Shown here piece after piece: positions 8,760 through 17,607 of a DNA stretch of 47,466 nucleotides. The stretch comes from Streptomyces sp. NRRL S-1022 (GTDB taxonomy: Bacteria > Actinomycetota > Actinomycetes > Streptomycetales > Streptomycetaceae). The position numbers were made by a program, and so were the translations under genes. Each line of letters opens with the position of its first letter. Positions within the stretch are counted from its first letter, which is position 1. The notes under the pieces are model-generated. The model did not search any database. It was not told where the DNA came from and saw nothing but the letters and a program-made list of their open reading frames with translations. The stretch covers positions 1 through 47,466 of the forward strand of contig NZ_JOIU01000042.1 of assembly GCF_000720135.1 (NCBI RefSeq), in the 5' to 3' direction.

Positions 8760-8796
8760 GAGCAGCGCCGGGTCCTCGTGGCTGTGAGGTCGCGGG

Positions 8797-9192
8797 TTAC
8801 TGGTCGGGGTGGACGGCTTGGACGCCGGTGCCCGCGTACGCCTTGGGCGTCAGGGTGAGCAGGTACCGGCCGCAGGGGTGGGCGGCGGAGGGGCGGGCGG
8901 CATGGATGGCGTGGACGGCGGCGAAGGAGTGCCCGAACCGCAGGAGTTCGGTGGCGGTGACCGCGGCGTCGGTGTCGAAGGCCTCGATCCGGATGAACCG
9001 CAGTCCCTTGATGTAGCCGAGCAGCCCGGGCCGTTCGGTGTCGCCGGCCAAGGAGAGCACCGGCGCGTACAGGTCACCGAGTCCGCCGGAGGCCTGGACG
9101 TAGAACGCGGCGACCGTCTCGTTGAACGGGTCCTTTGGGTCGTACAACGCTCCTGTGGTCGTGTGGTCCAGGACGACAGCGATCCCCGCCAC
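8797..9192 (-). CDS. PIN-like domain protein
   Basis: A 131-residue frame beginning 'MAGIAVVLDHTTTGALYD', with an early Asp, a middle 'APVLSLAGDTERPG', and a C-terminal 'HAARPSAAHPCGRYLLTLTP' followed by 'YAGTGVQAV'. This order (strand-Asp, helices, 'A-H' helix, strand, then a Gly-rich end) is that of streptomycete PIN-like proteins, a fold of Mg2+-dependent RNases often acting as toxins. Some expected acidic residues are not obvious, so activity is uncertain. Its GTG at 9192 shares one base with the stop of the upstream 92-residue gene (TAGTG), meaning tight coupling. The longer reading frame upstream to 9477 is antisense composition and is not used. Confidence 0.5.
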   Translation of the reverse strand: MAGIAVVLDHTTTGALYDPKDPFNETVAAFYVQASGGLGDLYAPVLSLAGDTERPGLLGYIKGLRFIRIEAFDTDAAVTATELLRFGHSFAAVHAIHAARPSAAHPCGRYLLTLTPKAYAGTGVQAVHPDQ

Positions 9193-9470
9193 TACGCGGC
9201 TGCCCGCGGGCTGTGCGCGGCGCCGCCCAGGCCCTCCAACAGGGCCTTCGCCTTCGCCTCGGCCTCGGGCTGTTGAGCCTTCAGGCCGTCCAGCTCTGGC
9301 GGGGTGGTCTGCAAGTAGGCCCGCCAGAACGCCTCTTCTATGGGGGACTCCAGCTCCGGGAAGAGGTCGACAACGCGCTTCAGCGCCTCCTGAGGTGTTG
9401 CGGCGACCACTGTGTGGGTGGCGCACTGGAACGCGAACCACAGGTACGGCTCGATCCGCCCACTGCACAT
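9192..9470 (-). CDS. Small protein coupled to the PIN-like gene (candidate antitoxin)
   Basis: A 92-residue protein. The N-terminal third ('EPYLWFAFQCATHTVVAATP') looks like a beta-rich segment. The rest is helical and charged, with 'QEALKRVVDLFPELESPIEE' and 'EAEAKAKALLEGLGG'. I do not recognise the family. Its stop overlaps the start of the PIN-like gene by one base, so the two are co-translated. Small first gene plus PIN-like second gene is the usual order of type II toxin-antitoxin modules, but no DNA-binding motif is visible. The antitoxin role is inference from position only. Confidence 0.5.
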   Translation of the reverse strand: MCSGRIEPYLWFAFQCATHTVVAATPQEALKRVVDLFPELESPIEEAFWRAYLQTTPPELDGLKAQQPEAEAKAKALLEGLGGAAHSPRAAA

Positions 9471-9519
9471 CAGTCAACGGCGCACCCGGACAACGACCTG
9501 CTCATCCAAACGAAACTGC

Positions 9520-10908
9520 CTAGGCGTCGAGCGTCGTGAAGAGGCCGTTGAGGCCCTCCGCCAGCAACGGGTGTGTGAAGATCGCATCCGCCATGGCGGT
9601 GTACGGGAGCTTGCCTAGCATGGCGACCTGGATGATCGTCATGATCTCACCGCCTTCCACGCCGAGCACGGTGGCGCCGAGGATCTGCTGGGTACGCGCG
9701 TCGATGACGGCCTTCATGAAGCCGCGCGTCTCCCCTGTCTCAAGGGCCCTGACGACGGCGCTCATGGGCAGCTTGGCGACGCGGACCGAGCGGTTCTGCT
9801 CCCTGGCTTGCCGCTCGGTCATGCCGACGCGGCCGAGCTGCGGGTCGATGAACACGGTGTACGGGACGATCCGGTCCCGAGTGCTCGCCTTCTCTCCGTT
9901 GAGCAGGTTGGCGTGCAGGATCCGGTAATCGTCGTAGGACAGGTGGGTGAAGGCAGGTCCGCCCTTGACGTCCCCCATGGCGTAGACGCCGGGGACGGAG
10001 GTTTCCAGGTGCTCATTGACCTCGATGAAGCCGTTGTCACTCAGCCGGATGTCGGCCGCCGCCGGGGTGAGCGACTCTGTGTTGGGGACGCGGCCGATGG
10101 CCGCCAGTAGGTGGGAGCCCTCGATCTGCCGCTTGCCGTCCGGCGTGTGAACGGTCAGCCGCACCCGCCCGCCGTCTGCTTCCTCCACCTTTTCCGGCGT
10201 CGCCGAAGTCAGGACCGTGATCCCGTCATCGCGCAGGATGGCGGCGACCTCGTCGGAGATGTCGTCGTCCTCCCGCATCACCAGGCGCGGGCCGGTCTGG
10301 ACGATGGTGACCTCGCTGCCGAACCGTCGGAACATCTGCCCGAACTCCAGGCCGATGTAGCCTCCGCCGAGGATGATCAGATGCTCAGGGAGCGTGCCCA
10401 GCTCCATGATCGACGTCGAGTCCAGGACCGGGACGTTCTGTGCTCCGCTGATCGTCAGGGGCTTGGGCCTGGTGCCCGTGTCGATGACGATCACCGGCGC
10501 GCCGATCTCCTGTGTCCCGCCGTCCCTCAGGGCGACCTCGACGGTCTTCGGCCCGGTGAAACGGCCCTCGCCTTCGATCACGTCGAGCCCTTCCGTCGCC
10601 AGGCGGCTCGCGTAGTTCTCCCGTGCGCCCGCGACCATCGCCCGTTTGCGATCCCGCACGGCGGCGAGGTCGACCGACACCGGACCGGTCCGTACGCCGT
10701 ACTCCGCGCCGCGCCGTGCCTGGTGGGCGATGCGCGCGCTGGCGACCATCGTCTTGGTCGGGGTGCATCCGGTGTTCACGCAGACGCCGCCGAGATGGTC
10801 GCGCTCGACGAGCGCCACCTTCTTGCCCGCCTTCGCCAGATCGAGGGGGAGGAACCGGCCACCCTGGCTGGTCCCGATCACAATCACGTCATAGATCGCC
10901 TCTGCCAC
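9520..10908 (-). CDS. Pyridine nucleotide-disulfide oxidoreductase (mercuric reductase/Lpd-like)
   Basis: A 462-residue flavoprotein. The order is FAD-binding 'YDVIVIGTSQGG' (~6-17), redox-active disulfide 'GGVCVNTGCTPTKT' (~40-53), the NAD(P)-binding 'LIILGGGYIGLEFG' (~175-188), the second FAD motif 'VPGVYAMGDVKGG' (~310), and a C-terminal dimerisation domain ending '..IFTHPLLAEGLNGLF'. The length matches dihydrolipoamide/mercuric reductases. The first glycine motif is unusual (GTSQGG rather than GxGxxG), and the His-Pro near the end lacks the HxHPT pattern of lipoamide dehydrogenase, so it is more like the uncharacterised merA-like subgroup. There is no N-terminal mercury-binding domain. 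A palindrome sits 25-40 bases upstream of ATG 10908 and probably controls it. Confidence 0.88.
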   Translation of the reverse strand: MAEAIYDVIVIGTSQGGRFLPLDLAKAGKKVALVERDHLGGVCVNTGCTPTKTMVASARIAHQARRGAEYGVRTGPVSVDLAAVRDRKRAMVAGARENYASRLATEGLDVIEGEGRFTGPKTVEVALRDGGTQEIGAPVIVIDTGTRPKPLTISGAQNVPVLDSTSIMELGTLPEHLIILGGGYIGLEFGQMFRRFGSEVTIVQTGPRLVMREDDDISDEVAAILRDDGITVLTSATPEKVEEADGGRVRLTVHTPDGKRQIEGSHLLAAIGRVPNTESLTPAAADIRLSDNGFIEVNEHLETSVPGVYAMGDVKGGPAFTHLSYDDYRILHANLLNGEKASTRDRIVPYTVFIDPQLGRVGMTERQAREQNRSVRVAKLPMSAVVRALETGETRGFMKAVIDARTQQILGATVLGVEGGEIMTIIQVAMLGKLPYTAMADAIFTHPLLAEGLNGLFTTLDA

Positions 10909-10932
10909 GGTGTGATCGTAACCCAGTGTATT

Positions 10933-10948
10933 TATATGTGCGCATATA
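10933..10948. promoter_or_regulatory. AT-rich palindrome upstream of the oxidoreductase
   Basis: TATATGTGCGCATATA: 6-bp arms TATATG/CATATA around 4 bases, in an AT-rich patch unlike the surrounding DNA. It lies just upstream of the minus-strand oxidoreductase start and probably overlaps its promoter. The regulator is unknown; no regulator gene is adjacent. Confidence 0.45.
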
Positions 10949-11962
10949 GTTGTCGGTGTGCCGACCGGTGAGATGGTCGGGCCGCGGTCAGGGGCGGGAG
11001 AAGATCGGGATGGCAGCGTGGGGCAATGCCCGATCTACTGACAAGGTCGCCCCCGGCCCGTTCCGTCCGGCGCGGTGGCCCCCGAACCGAGGACACCGAC
11101 ACCCCGGCGCAGAGTGACCACCGGCTGGACCTGGGCATTCGGCCAGTCGTACGGAGTGGCAGCTGACCTCGGAGAACACTGGTCCGCCGGGGCGATCGAT
11201 CCGCAGCTCGGACGGGAAACGTTCGTCGTGCTGGGCCGCGAGCCGCGCTTTGACGAGATGGGCCGGTTGTACACCGCGTACCTGTGGTGTCTGCCGGAGA
11301 ACATCGGGTCTTGAAGGAATATCGCGTCCTGGATGGTGGTCGGGGAAACCTTGCAACGGATGGCCGAGGCCGGGTCACGCTAGGTCTGGTGTCCGGCACG
11401 ATCGAAGGGGCGGCCAGGATCAACATCGAACCTGGCAATCTTGGCCGGTACTTCGTCTTCAGCGCCTAGGGCTCCGATTCCCCGGACCGGGTAGAAGTCG
11501 CATGGCTGGCGATAGCCAGGCCTGTCCGGCTGCACCGACGGGAGCTGCCACGCGCCGAGGTGTACGTCGTCGGGGACACTTCCTGTGACATCGAGGCGGC
11601 ACACGCGGGGAACGCGACCGCCATCGGGCTCGCCACCGGACGTTACCGAACCAGAGTTGCGGGATGCGAAGGCCGGCCATGTGTTGGCCTCTCTGATGTC
11701 AGGTAACGTCGCACGTGCGGCCACGCAACAGGGTTTCCCCTGTCAGAGATACGCCGCCATACGTCGGCTTTTCGACTCTCTCCAGTGGCTCCTGGATCAG
11801 ATGAAGTCGGTTGCTTGGACTACTTCCGCAGACTGTGACAGTCACCCGGGCGGGTCTGCCGTACGAGGCATCTGAGGCTTATGCAACCGGATCGGACCGC
11901 AGTGGGTGGAGGTTGGCACACCGGCGGTCCGGGATGTTCGCCGGTAAAGAGGGAGGCGCTCG
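10949..11962. other. One-kilobase region with weak coding remnants only
   Basis: No complete gene is recognised. On the plus strand, 11075-11314 encodes 79 residues of ordinary protein composition ('GWTWAFGQSYGVAADLGEHW', '..FVVLGREPRFDEMGRLY'), and 11284-11469 encodes 61 more in another frame ('GRVTLGLVSGTIEGAARINI'). These could be fragments of one frameshifted gene, but no family comes to mind. The rest to 11962 is unremarkable. GGGAGG at 11951-11956 is the ribosome site of the next gene. Confidence 0.35.
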
Positions 11963-12895
11963 GTGGATAGCGGACTCTCGATCGTGTTCGCCTTGCTGGC
12001 GGCCGCCAGCAACGCGTTGGCGACGGTGCTGCAGCGGCGTGCGGCACGCACCGTCCCGGTCTCGGACCACTTGTGCGGCTCGCGGTTGCGCTGCTGCACC
12101 GGCCGGGCCTGGCTCGGCGGCATGGCGGGGGTCGTAGGCGCAGCCGTCTTCCAGGCAGTGGCGTTGTCGTTGGGCGCTCTGTCGGTGGTCCAGCCACTCT
12201 TCGTGCTCGAACTGCCCTTTGCCCTGCTGATCGGTGGCCTGGTACTGGGCCGTCGACTGTCCCGCCGGTGCTGGGCAGGGGTGGTGTTCATCGTCGCCGG
12301 GCTGGGCGTGGCACTCGCCGCAGCTGCGCCGACCCCCGGCACCGGCCAGCCGTCTCTGGGCCCGTGGGTGCTGGTCTTGATCTGTTGCTCCGCCGCGATT
12401 GCCACCCTGGTCGGGGCGGCGCTGCGTCGGCCGGCAGGTGGTCCACGGGCCGCAGGGTTCGCGGCGGCGTCCGCGATCGGTATGCGCTCACGGCAGCCCT
12501 GATCAAGGATGCCACCCAGGCCTGGCAGGTCGGTGGCGTTGAAGGATTCTTCCTGGCCTGGCAGACCTACGGTTTCGCCGTAACAGGTGTGTGCTCGCTG
12601 TTCCTGCTGGAGAACGCCATGCAGTCGGGTCCCATCACCGCCTCGCAGCTGGCCCTGACCCTGGGAGATGCACTGGTGAGCCTGTCCCTGGGCGTCACGC
12701 TCTACGCGGAGCACGTGCGTGAGCGGATGGTGGGTCATCCCGGAGGTGCTGGGCGCGGTAGTGGTCTTCTGTGGCGCTTTGATGCTGACCAGCCAACCGC
12801 TCGCCCAGTCCGTGGTGTCGGGCCAGTCGAACCGGCCTGCCACCGGCACAAACGTCGGCGGCGGCACGGAGGCCCACGACCGAGATTCGTTTGCC
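11963..12895 (+). pseudogene. DMT-family (EamA-like) transporter, frameshifted
   Basis: Starts at GTG 11963 behind GGGAGG. Frame 1 encodes membrane helices 'IVFALLAAASNALATVLQ', 'VVGAAVFQAVALSLGALSVV', 'FALLIGGLVLG' and 'VVFIVAGLGVALAAAAP'. Near 12480 the reading moves to another frame ('ALIKDATQAW', '..FAVTGVCSLFLLENAMQS', 'ITASQLALTLGDALVSLSLG') and near 12720 shifts again ('WWVIPEVLGAVVVFCGALML'). Put together it is a roughly 300-residue drug/metabolite-type permease of about ten helices. Two frameshifts in one gene suggest decay, although both lie in G/C runs where assembly errors are possible. Substrate unknown. Confidence 0.7.
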
Positions 12896-13335
12896 ACGAC
12901 CGAGCCGGGTACCGGATTGCCGACACCGGACGAGGCAGAGCCTGGGGCGGAGCCGGCGAGGGCTGATGACGTCGGAGTACGGGGACACAGGAATCCTGGC
13001 GATTCTCGGTGAGGAAGGGCGGAGGTGGCCTGAGGGGTGAAGGCGCGGTCTCAGGATGCCGATGCGGCGCCTCGAGGCGCGATCTCAGGGTCACTCCGAC
13101 GCATGCGGCCACGATCGCCACGATGATCCCAAGCTGCTCGCGAGGTTCTGGCCGACCGAATCGGCGCCCAGACGACCACGTCGTAGGTGGTGGCTCCCTG
13201 GCCTTCGCGCGGTTCGTTCATTTGTTTCCTCGCATCACGCTTGGAGCTGCTCCCGAGCTGTAGGACGTCGGTCGAGCCTGTTCTTCACCCTCCCGTCGGG
13301 CCTGGAAGTCGGACCAGGCCAGGGGCCGTGGGTGA
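12896..13335. other. Intergenic, no gene seen
   Basis: About 440 bases between the broken transporter and the convergent AhpD-like gene. Possible frames are Arg/Pro-rich and look like antisense noise. No hairpin terminator with long perfect arms was found. Confidence 0.5.
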
Positions 13336-13884
13336 TCAGTTGTGAGTGGGCGGGGTGACGACCGGCCATTCGTTATCGGTGTCGGCGACGAGGTTGAAGT
13401 AGTTGGTGAGGATGTTCAACGCCAGATTTCCCACAACCTCGGCAATCTCGGCGTCGGTGACACCGGCGGCCCGAGCCACTTTCAGCTGCCTCTCGTCGAT
13501 GCTGCCGCGGTCGCGGGCGACGGCGACGGATAGGGCAAGCAGTGCGGCGGTGTGCGGGTCGGAGGACTCGGCATCGCGGGCCCGCTCCAGCTCCTCGGTG
13601 TCGACCTTAGCGACGTGCGCCCCTATGTAGGTGTGGGCGGACAGGCAGTACTCGCAGTTGTTGTACTGGGCGGTGGCGATCGCCAGCCGTTCACGGACGG
13701 GGGCAGGGATCACGCCCTCGCTAAGTGCACTGGACAGGGCCAGCCAGCCTTTGACCAGTGCGGGACTGTTAGCCATGGCCTTGACCATGTTCGGGACGGA
13801 GCCGAGGGTCTTGCGAACCTGGGCGAGAGCTTCGGCGGCGGCGCCGGTCGCCTCCGCGGGCTGGATCTGAGGAAGCCGTGACAT
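13336..13884 (-). CDS. Carboxymuconolactone decarboxylase/AhpD-like protein
   Basis: A 182-residue alkylhydroperoxidase-like protein. The central 'NNCEYCLSAHTYIG' contains the AhpD-type C-x-x-C-x3-H active site, preceded by 'VRERLAIATAQY' and followed by helices ending 'LNILTNYFNLVADTD'. Members reduce peroxides with a dedicated thiol donor, or act as lactone decarboxylases; the CxxC form favours thiol-peroxidase chemistry. ATG 13884 is used because the extra upstream frame (to 14049) is Arg/Pro-rich. It stands alone, convergent to the transporter pseudogene, and fits the redox theme of the neighbouring dehydrogenase genes. Confidence 0.88.
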   Translation of the reverse strand: MSRLPQIQPAEATGAAAEALAQVRKTLGSVPNMVKAMANSPALVKGWLALSSALSEGVIPAPVRERLAIATAQYNNCEYCLSAHTYIGAHVAKVDTEELERARDAESSDPHTAALLALSVAVARDRGSIDERQLKVARAAGVTDAEIAEVVGNLALNILTNYFNLVADTDNEWPVVTPPTHN

Positions 13885-14471
13885 GGGGCCCTCCATGGGC
13901 TGGGACGTCCGGGGTTTCCCGGGCTGGAACGGTTCGCCGATGGGCGGCCCAACTCGCCGCCCGCACAAGTCGGAAGTGCATCCGTGTGGCGTACGGATCA
14001 TGTAACCGCGAGGTGTGCGCATTTCCTCCCCCGCTGCCATACGCCTCACGAAGAGCGGTCATAAGCACACCTTCTGACCGCGGCCCCGGCCGCCGGTGCC
14101 CATGCGGCGCTCTGACGGCGAGCGGACTCTGAAGGAAAAACGGGGCCCTCGGATCCATCTGTGGTCGAGCCGCATCTCCAGAAGGCGCGAGCTTGGGGCT
14201 ATAGAACGCGGACCACCCGCGCTCCCGTTCAACCCGTCACTGCGCCGGACGCTAAGTGGGCAGAGACTTCGACACGAATGAAGGTTTGGTTTATGACAGC
14301 CAAAAGTAGGGACGATCGCGGTCAGGAATTCCCTGATGAGGTCAGTCATTGGAATGCTGAACGGCTCTGAGGTCGGCTTGCCGGAAACCGGAAGGCGCTT
14401 GAGAGTTGGCAACAAATATTTCGTACCCAGTGACTGCGGGGCCGTCCCGGTCCTGCGGAAAGGTGCTTCTC
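13885..14471. other. Intergenic region between divergent genes
   Basis: About 590 bases between the AhpD-like gene (minus) and a dehydrogenase gene (plus). No frame has a family resemblance. It is locally less GC-rich around 14280-14430, including 'AACAAATATTTCG' near 14410, which would suit a promoter for the plus-strand gene, but no sequence was fixed as one. Confidence 0.4.
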
Positions 14472-15221
14472 ATGCAGTTCGAGAATCAGACCGCTCTCGT
14501 CACCGGCAGCACGTCCGGCATCGGTCGTGAGACGGCTCTCCTGCTGGCCGAGGACGGCGCGTTCGTCATTGTCTCCGGCCGCAATGCCGACAAGGGCGCT
14601 CAGACCGTCGCGGCCATCGAGACCGCGGGCGGCCAGGCCAGGTTCATCGCCGCAGACCTGAGCGATCTGGATTCGGTCCGGCACCTGGCCGACGAGGCCG
14701 GTGAGGTGGACATCCTGGTCAACAATGCCGGCGCCTACCCCTTCGCCCCCACCCTCGAACAGGGCCTGGACACCTTCGAGACCCTGCTCGACACCAACGT
14801 ACGCGGCACGTACTTCCTCACCCAGGCACTGGCCGCGAAGATGGCGGCCAAGGGTTCCGGCAGCGTCGTCAGCGTCACCACGGTCGCCGGTCTGACCGGC
14901 ATGGCCGGCACATCCGTCTACGGCGCCTCGAAGGCGGCCGTGGACTCCTTCACCCGCGCCTGGGCCGTCGAGTTCGGCAGGCGTGGAGTGCGCTTCAACG
15001 CCGTAGCCCCTGGCCACACGAACACCGACAACGTGGCCAACATGGTCGGCCAGGAGGACTTCGAGGCGCTGGGGGCGAAGGTGCCACTGGGACGCCTTGG
15101 CGCGGCACGCGAGATCGCCGAAGCCGTCGTCTTCCTCGCCTCGCCCCGCGCCGCCTACATCACCGGCGTCACCCTCCCCGTGGACGGCGGCTTCATGGCC
15201 CTGGGCCCCACCGACCGGTAA
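14472..15221 (+). CDS. Short-chain dehydrogenase/reductase
   Basis: A 249-residue classical SDR. It has the cofactor motif 'TGSTSGIG' (~11-18), 'NNAG' in 'DILVNNAGAYPF', the catalytic 'YGASK' (Y-x3-K) after a Ser/Thr-rich strand 'VVSVTTVAGLTG', and the C-terminal 'YITGVTLPVDGG'. Basic residues after the first motif ('SGRNADKG') suit NADP(H). It is most like 3-oxoacyl-reductase (FabG)-type enzymes of secondary metabolism. The start ATG 14472 fits family length; the frame is open to 14406. It runs in the same direction as the LysR gene downstream and is similar in sequence to the minus-strand SDR at 16403-17158 ('NNAG.YPF'), suggesting duplication. Substrate unknown. Confidence 0.88.
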   Translation: MQFENQTALVTGSTSGIGRETALLLAEDGAFVIVSGRNADKGAQTVAAIETAGGQARFIAADLSDLDSVRHLADEAGEVDILVNNAGAYPFAPTLEQGLDTFETLLDTNVRGTYFLTQALAAKMAAKGSGSVVSVTTVAGLTGMAGTSVYGASKAAVDSFTRAWAVEFGRRGVRFNAVAPGHTNTDNVANMVGQEDFEALGAKVPLGRLGAAREIAEAVVFLASPRAAYITGVTLPVDGGFMALGPTDR

Positions 15222-15394
15222 GCGACGTCAAGGCCCGTGAGGCCGTGGCGCGGCGGTTGGATCTGAAGCCCGCTGCGGCCTTGTGACGCCTCTCGGCGCA
15301 TTGCGCGGCTCCTGCCTCCACCGCGGCGCACGTCGCGGCAGCCTGCCCTTCACGCGATCGGTATGACAGCGGCCGTAGCCTCCGGCACCGGACG

Positions 15395-15409
15395 TTATGG
15401 AGGCCATAA
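15395..15409. promoter_or_regulatory. Palindromic LysR-type binding site
   Basis: TTATGG-AGG-CCATAA, a perfect inverted repeat containing the T-N11-A core (15396-15408) recognised by LysR-type regulators. It lies 55 bases upstream of the LysR start, the usual place for an autoregulatory site. A half-site, GGCCATAAG, recurs upstream of the enoyl-CoA hydratase-like gene near 20946. Confidence 0.6.
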
Positions 15410-15464
15410 GCCAAGGCTGTGGCCGGTCGTGGATCCGGCCTTTTCGACGTGGTGCGATGGGGGC

Positions 15465-16364
15465 ATGGAGTTGCGGGAGTTGCATGCCTTTGTGGCAGTG
15501 GTCGAGGAGGGCGGCTTCTCGGCCGCGGCCCGGCGGTTGCACGTCAGCCAGCCGGCGCTGTCCCAGACGGTCGGTGGTCTGGAGCGGGAGCTGCGGCTGA
15601 AGCTGCTGGTGCGCAGCAGCACTGGTGTGCGGCCCACGGATGCGGGCGTGGCCCTGCTCGGGGAGGCGCGTGCGCTGCTGGCCCGGCGTGATCAGGCATT
15701 GCGGATGATGGCCCGGTACACCGGTGGGGGCGGCGGTGTGCTGCGGATCGGCATTCCGCTGGAGTTCCCGTCGCGGCTGCTGAGTCCCGCGCTCACGGAG
15801 CTGGCCGAGGCCTGCCCCGACACCCGGGTGCAGGCCCAGCATTTGTCCACGTCCGGGCAGCTGGCCGCGCTGCACGCTGGCGAACTGGACCTGGGACTGC
15901 TGCGCGAGCGCCCCACCGGGCAGGAGTTCGACGCGATGCTGGTCAACAGGGAACGGCTGGGCGTCTTGCTGGCCGCGGACCAGGCGGCGGAGCTGTCCGG
16001 GCCGGAGGGGATCGCGCTGGACGCGCTGGCCCGGCTGGAATGGGTGGCTTTTCCACGCTCGGACAGCCCTGCCTGGTATGACGAGCTGACGGCGATCCTG
16101 CGCACCCACGGCCTCGACCTTGGTACTCAGGCGCCGGAGGGACAGCGGCTGATCGCCGAGGTGAAACTGGCAGCCGTCAGCGCCGGGCGGGCCTTCGCGC
16201 TGGCTCCGCCGGACTGGTCGCAGCCCATTCCCGAGGGCGTGGCGTGGCAGCCGCTGGCCGGGCACCCTCTCATCCGCCGGACGTGGGCGGTGTGGCCGGC
16301 GGATTCGAGGCGGCAGGATCTGGGACGCCTGATCGCCGCGTTCGAGCAGCCCACCACCGACTGA
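15465..16364 (+). CDS. LysR-family transcriptional regulator
   Basis: A 299-residue regulator. The winged HTH is at the N-terminus ('MELRELHAFVAVVEEGGFSA', then 'AARRLHVSQPALSQTV'), followed by a linker helix and a periplasmic-binding-like effector domain beginning 'GGVLRIGIPLEF'. LysR proteins are tetrameric activators or repressors responding to small aromatic or acidic effectors. ATG 15465 places the HTH at the very start, as in the family. The palindrome at 15395-15409 suggests autoregulation. It is flanked by SDR genes on both sides, one divergent set and one convergent, which are the likely targets. Confidence 0.92.
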   Translation: MELRELHAFVAVVEEGGFSAAARRLHVSQPALSQTVGGLERELRLKLLVRSSTGVRPTDAGVALLGEARALLARRDQALRMMARYTGGGGGVLRIGIPLEFPSRLLSPALTELAEACPDTRVQAQHLSTSGQLAALHAGELDLGLLRERPTGQEFDAMLVNRERLGVLLAADQAAELSGPEGIALDALARLEWVAFPRSDSPAWYDELTAILRTHGLDLGTQAPEGQRLIAEVKLAAVSAGRAFALAPPDWSQPIPEGVAWQPLAGHPLIRRTWAVWPADSRRQDLGRLIAAFEQPTTD

Positions 16365-16402
16365 TCTCCGCAGCGGCGAGGCGGCTGAGCGACGCGTTGA
16401 GC

Positions 16403-17158
16403 TCAGACGGCGGTGCGCCCGCCGTCGACGGGCAGGACCGCCCCCTGTACAAAGCTGCTCGCCCCATCGTCAGCGAGGTACACGATCGCCGCCGCGACCT
16501 CCGCAGCGGACGCCGGCCGTCCAGCGGGCGCCTGAGCGGCCAGGCTCTGCAGGTCCTCCTCGGCCTGAGCCGTGGTTTCGGTCCGGGTGGGACCGACCTG
16601 TACGGCGTTGACCCGCACTCCCTGTGGGCCGTACTCAGCTGCCCATGCCTTCGTCAGGAGGTTCACAGCTGCCTTGCTCGACCCGTACAACGCCATGCCC
16701 GAGAAACCGAGCGCGGCCGCGATGGTGCTGACGTTGACGATCGCTCCGCCGCCCCGGTCTGCCATGGCCGGGGCGAGTTCGGCCACGAGGTAGAACGGGA
16801 CCTTGACGTTGAGTGCGTACACCGCGTCGAAGAGGGTTTCCTCCGTGTCCTTGGTCGGGCCAAAGGGGTAGATGCCCGCGTTGTTGACCAGGACGTCGAC
16901 CCGGCCGGCGCCCAGCCCCAGGGCGTCGTGCGCCAGCCGTCGCACCGCCTGAGCGTCGCGCAGATCGGCACTCACGAAGTCCGCCTTCCCACCGTGCTCC
17001 CGGATCGCGCCGACCACGCTCTCGCCGCGGGCGGGATCACGGCCGGCCACCAGCACGTGCGCCCCGCGCTCGGCCAGCGCCTGCGCTGTGGCAGCGCCGA
17101 TGCCGCTGGTCGCCCCGGTCACGAGCGCGACCTTCCCCCGCATGGATGCAGACGTCAT
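16403..17158 (-). CDS. Short-chain dehydrogenase/reductase
   Basis: A 251-residue classical SDR. It has 'TGATSGIG' (~14-21), 'VLVNNAGIYPFGP', catalytic Ser in 'IVNVSTIAAALGF' with 'YGSSK' as the Y-x3-K, and the terminal 'GAVLPVDGG'. 'AGRDPARG' after the first beta-alpha unit suits NADP(H). It is convergent with LysR (38-base gap). It is closer to the 14472-15221 SDR than to the other two, as seen in the shared 'NNAGxYPF' and the length. Substrate unknown. Confidence 0.88.
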   Translation of the reverse strand: MTSASMRGKVALVTGATSGIGAATAQALAERGAHVLVAGRDPARGESVVGAIREHGGKADFVSADLRDAQAVRRLAHDALGLGAGRVDVLVNNAGIYPFGPTKDTEETLFDAVYALNVKVPFYLVAELAPAMADRGGGAIVNVSTIAAALGFSGMALYGSSKAAVNLLTKAWAAEYGPQGVRVNAVQVGPTRTETTAQAEEDLQSLAAQAPAGRPASAAEVAAAIVYLADDGASSFVQGAVLPVDGGRTAV

Positions 17159-17607
17159 GGCCGATTCCTTCCGTTGATGACGACATACGTGATCGGCGTA
17201 CGGACAGGATCACGGCCGCTGCGTCGGGAATCACGCCACGCCCTCGGGAACGCACCGCCCGCTCAGAACGGCGCAGCGGGTACGGCCGCCGCACATCCAC
17301 AGCATCACCAGCAACGGGGCCCCGCAACCGCTCCGGGCGCCAGGGCACCGGCCGGGAACGCTGGGGCTGTCGTGCAGTCAGCCGAATGGAATATCTGCCG
17401 ACGGATTCTCCAGACGGCAGACGGCGAGCTTATACCGGTTATCGCGAGAGCCTATGGCCTTCATGGAATCCCTCCGGAGAAGCGAACGCTGTAACCGCTC
17501 GGCACCCAATACCGGGCCTGGCACCTGGCCGGAAAAGTCGGCAGCGGTGTCGAAGCCGGGTCCACATCTGGCAAGTAGCGAATTCCTAGACGGAGTGGAA
17601 CAGAACC
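17159..17607. other. Divergent intergenic region
   Basis: About 450 bases between two divergent SDR genes. No gene recognised. It probably holds both promoters; a loose inverted element, TTATACC-GGTTAT, lies near 17430. Confidence 0.4.

Noticed and set aside
9520..10908. Mercuric reductase (merA)
   Set aside because: The fold and CVNTGC motif fit, but the N-terminal metal-binding domain and the C-terminal vicinal cysteines needed for Hg(II) are absent, and there is no merR or transport gene nearby.
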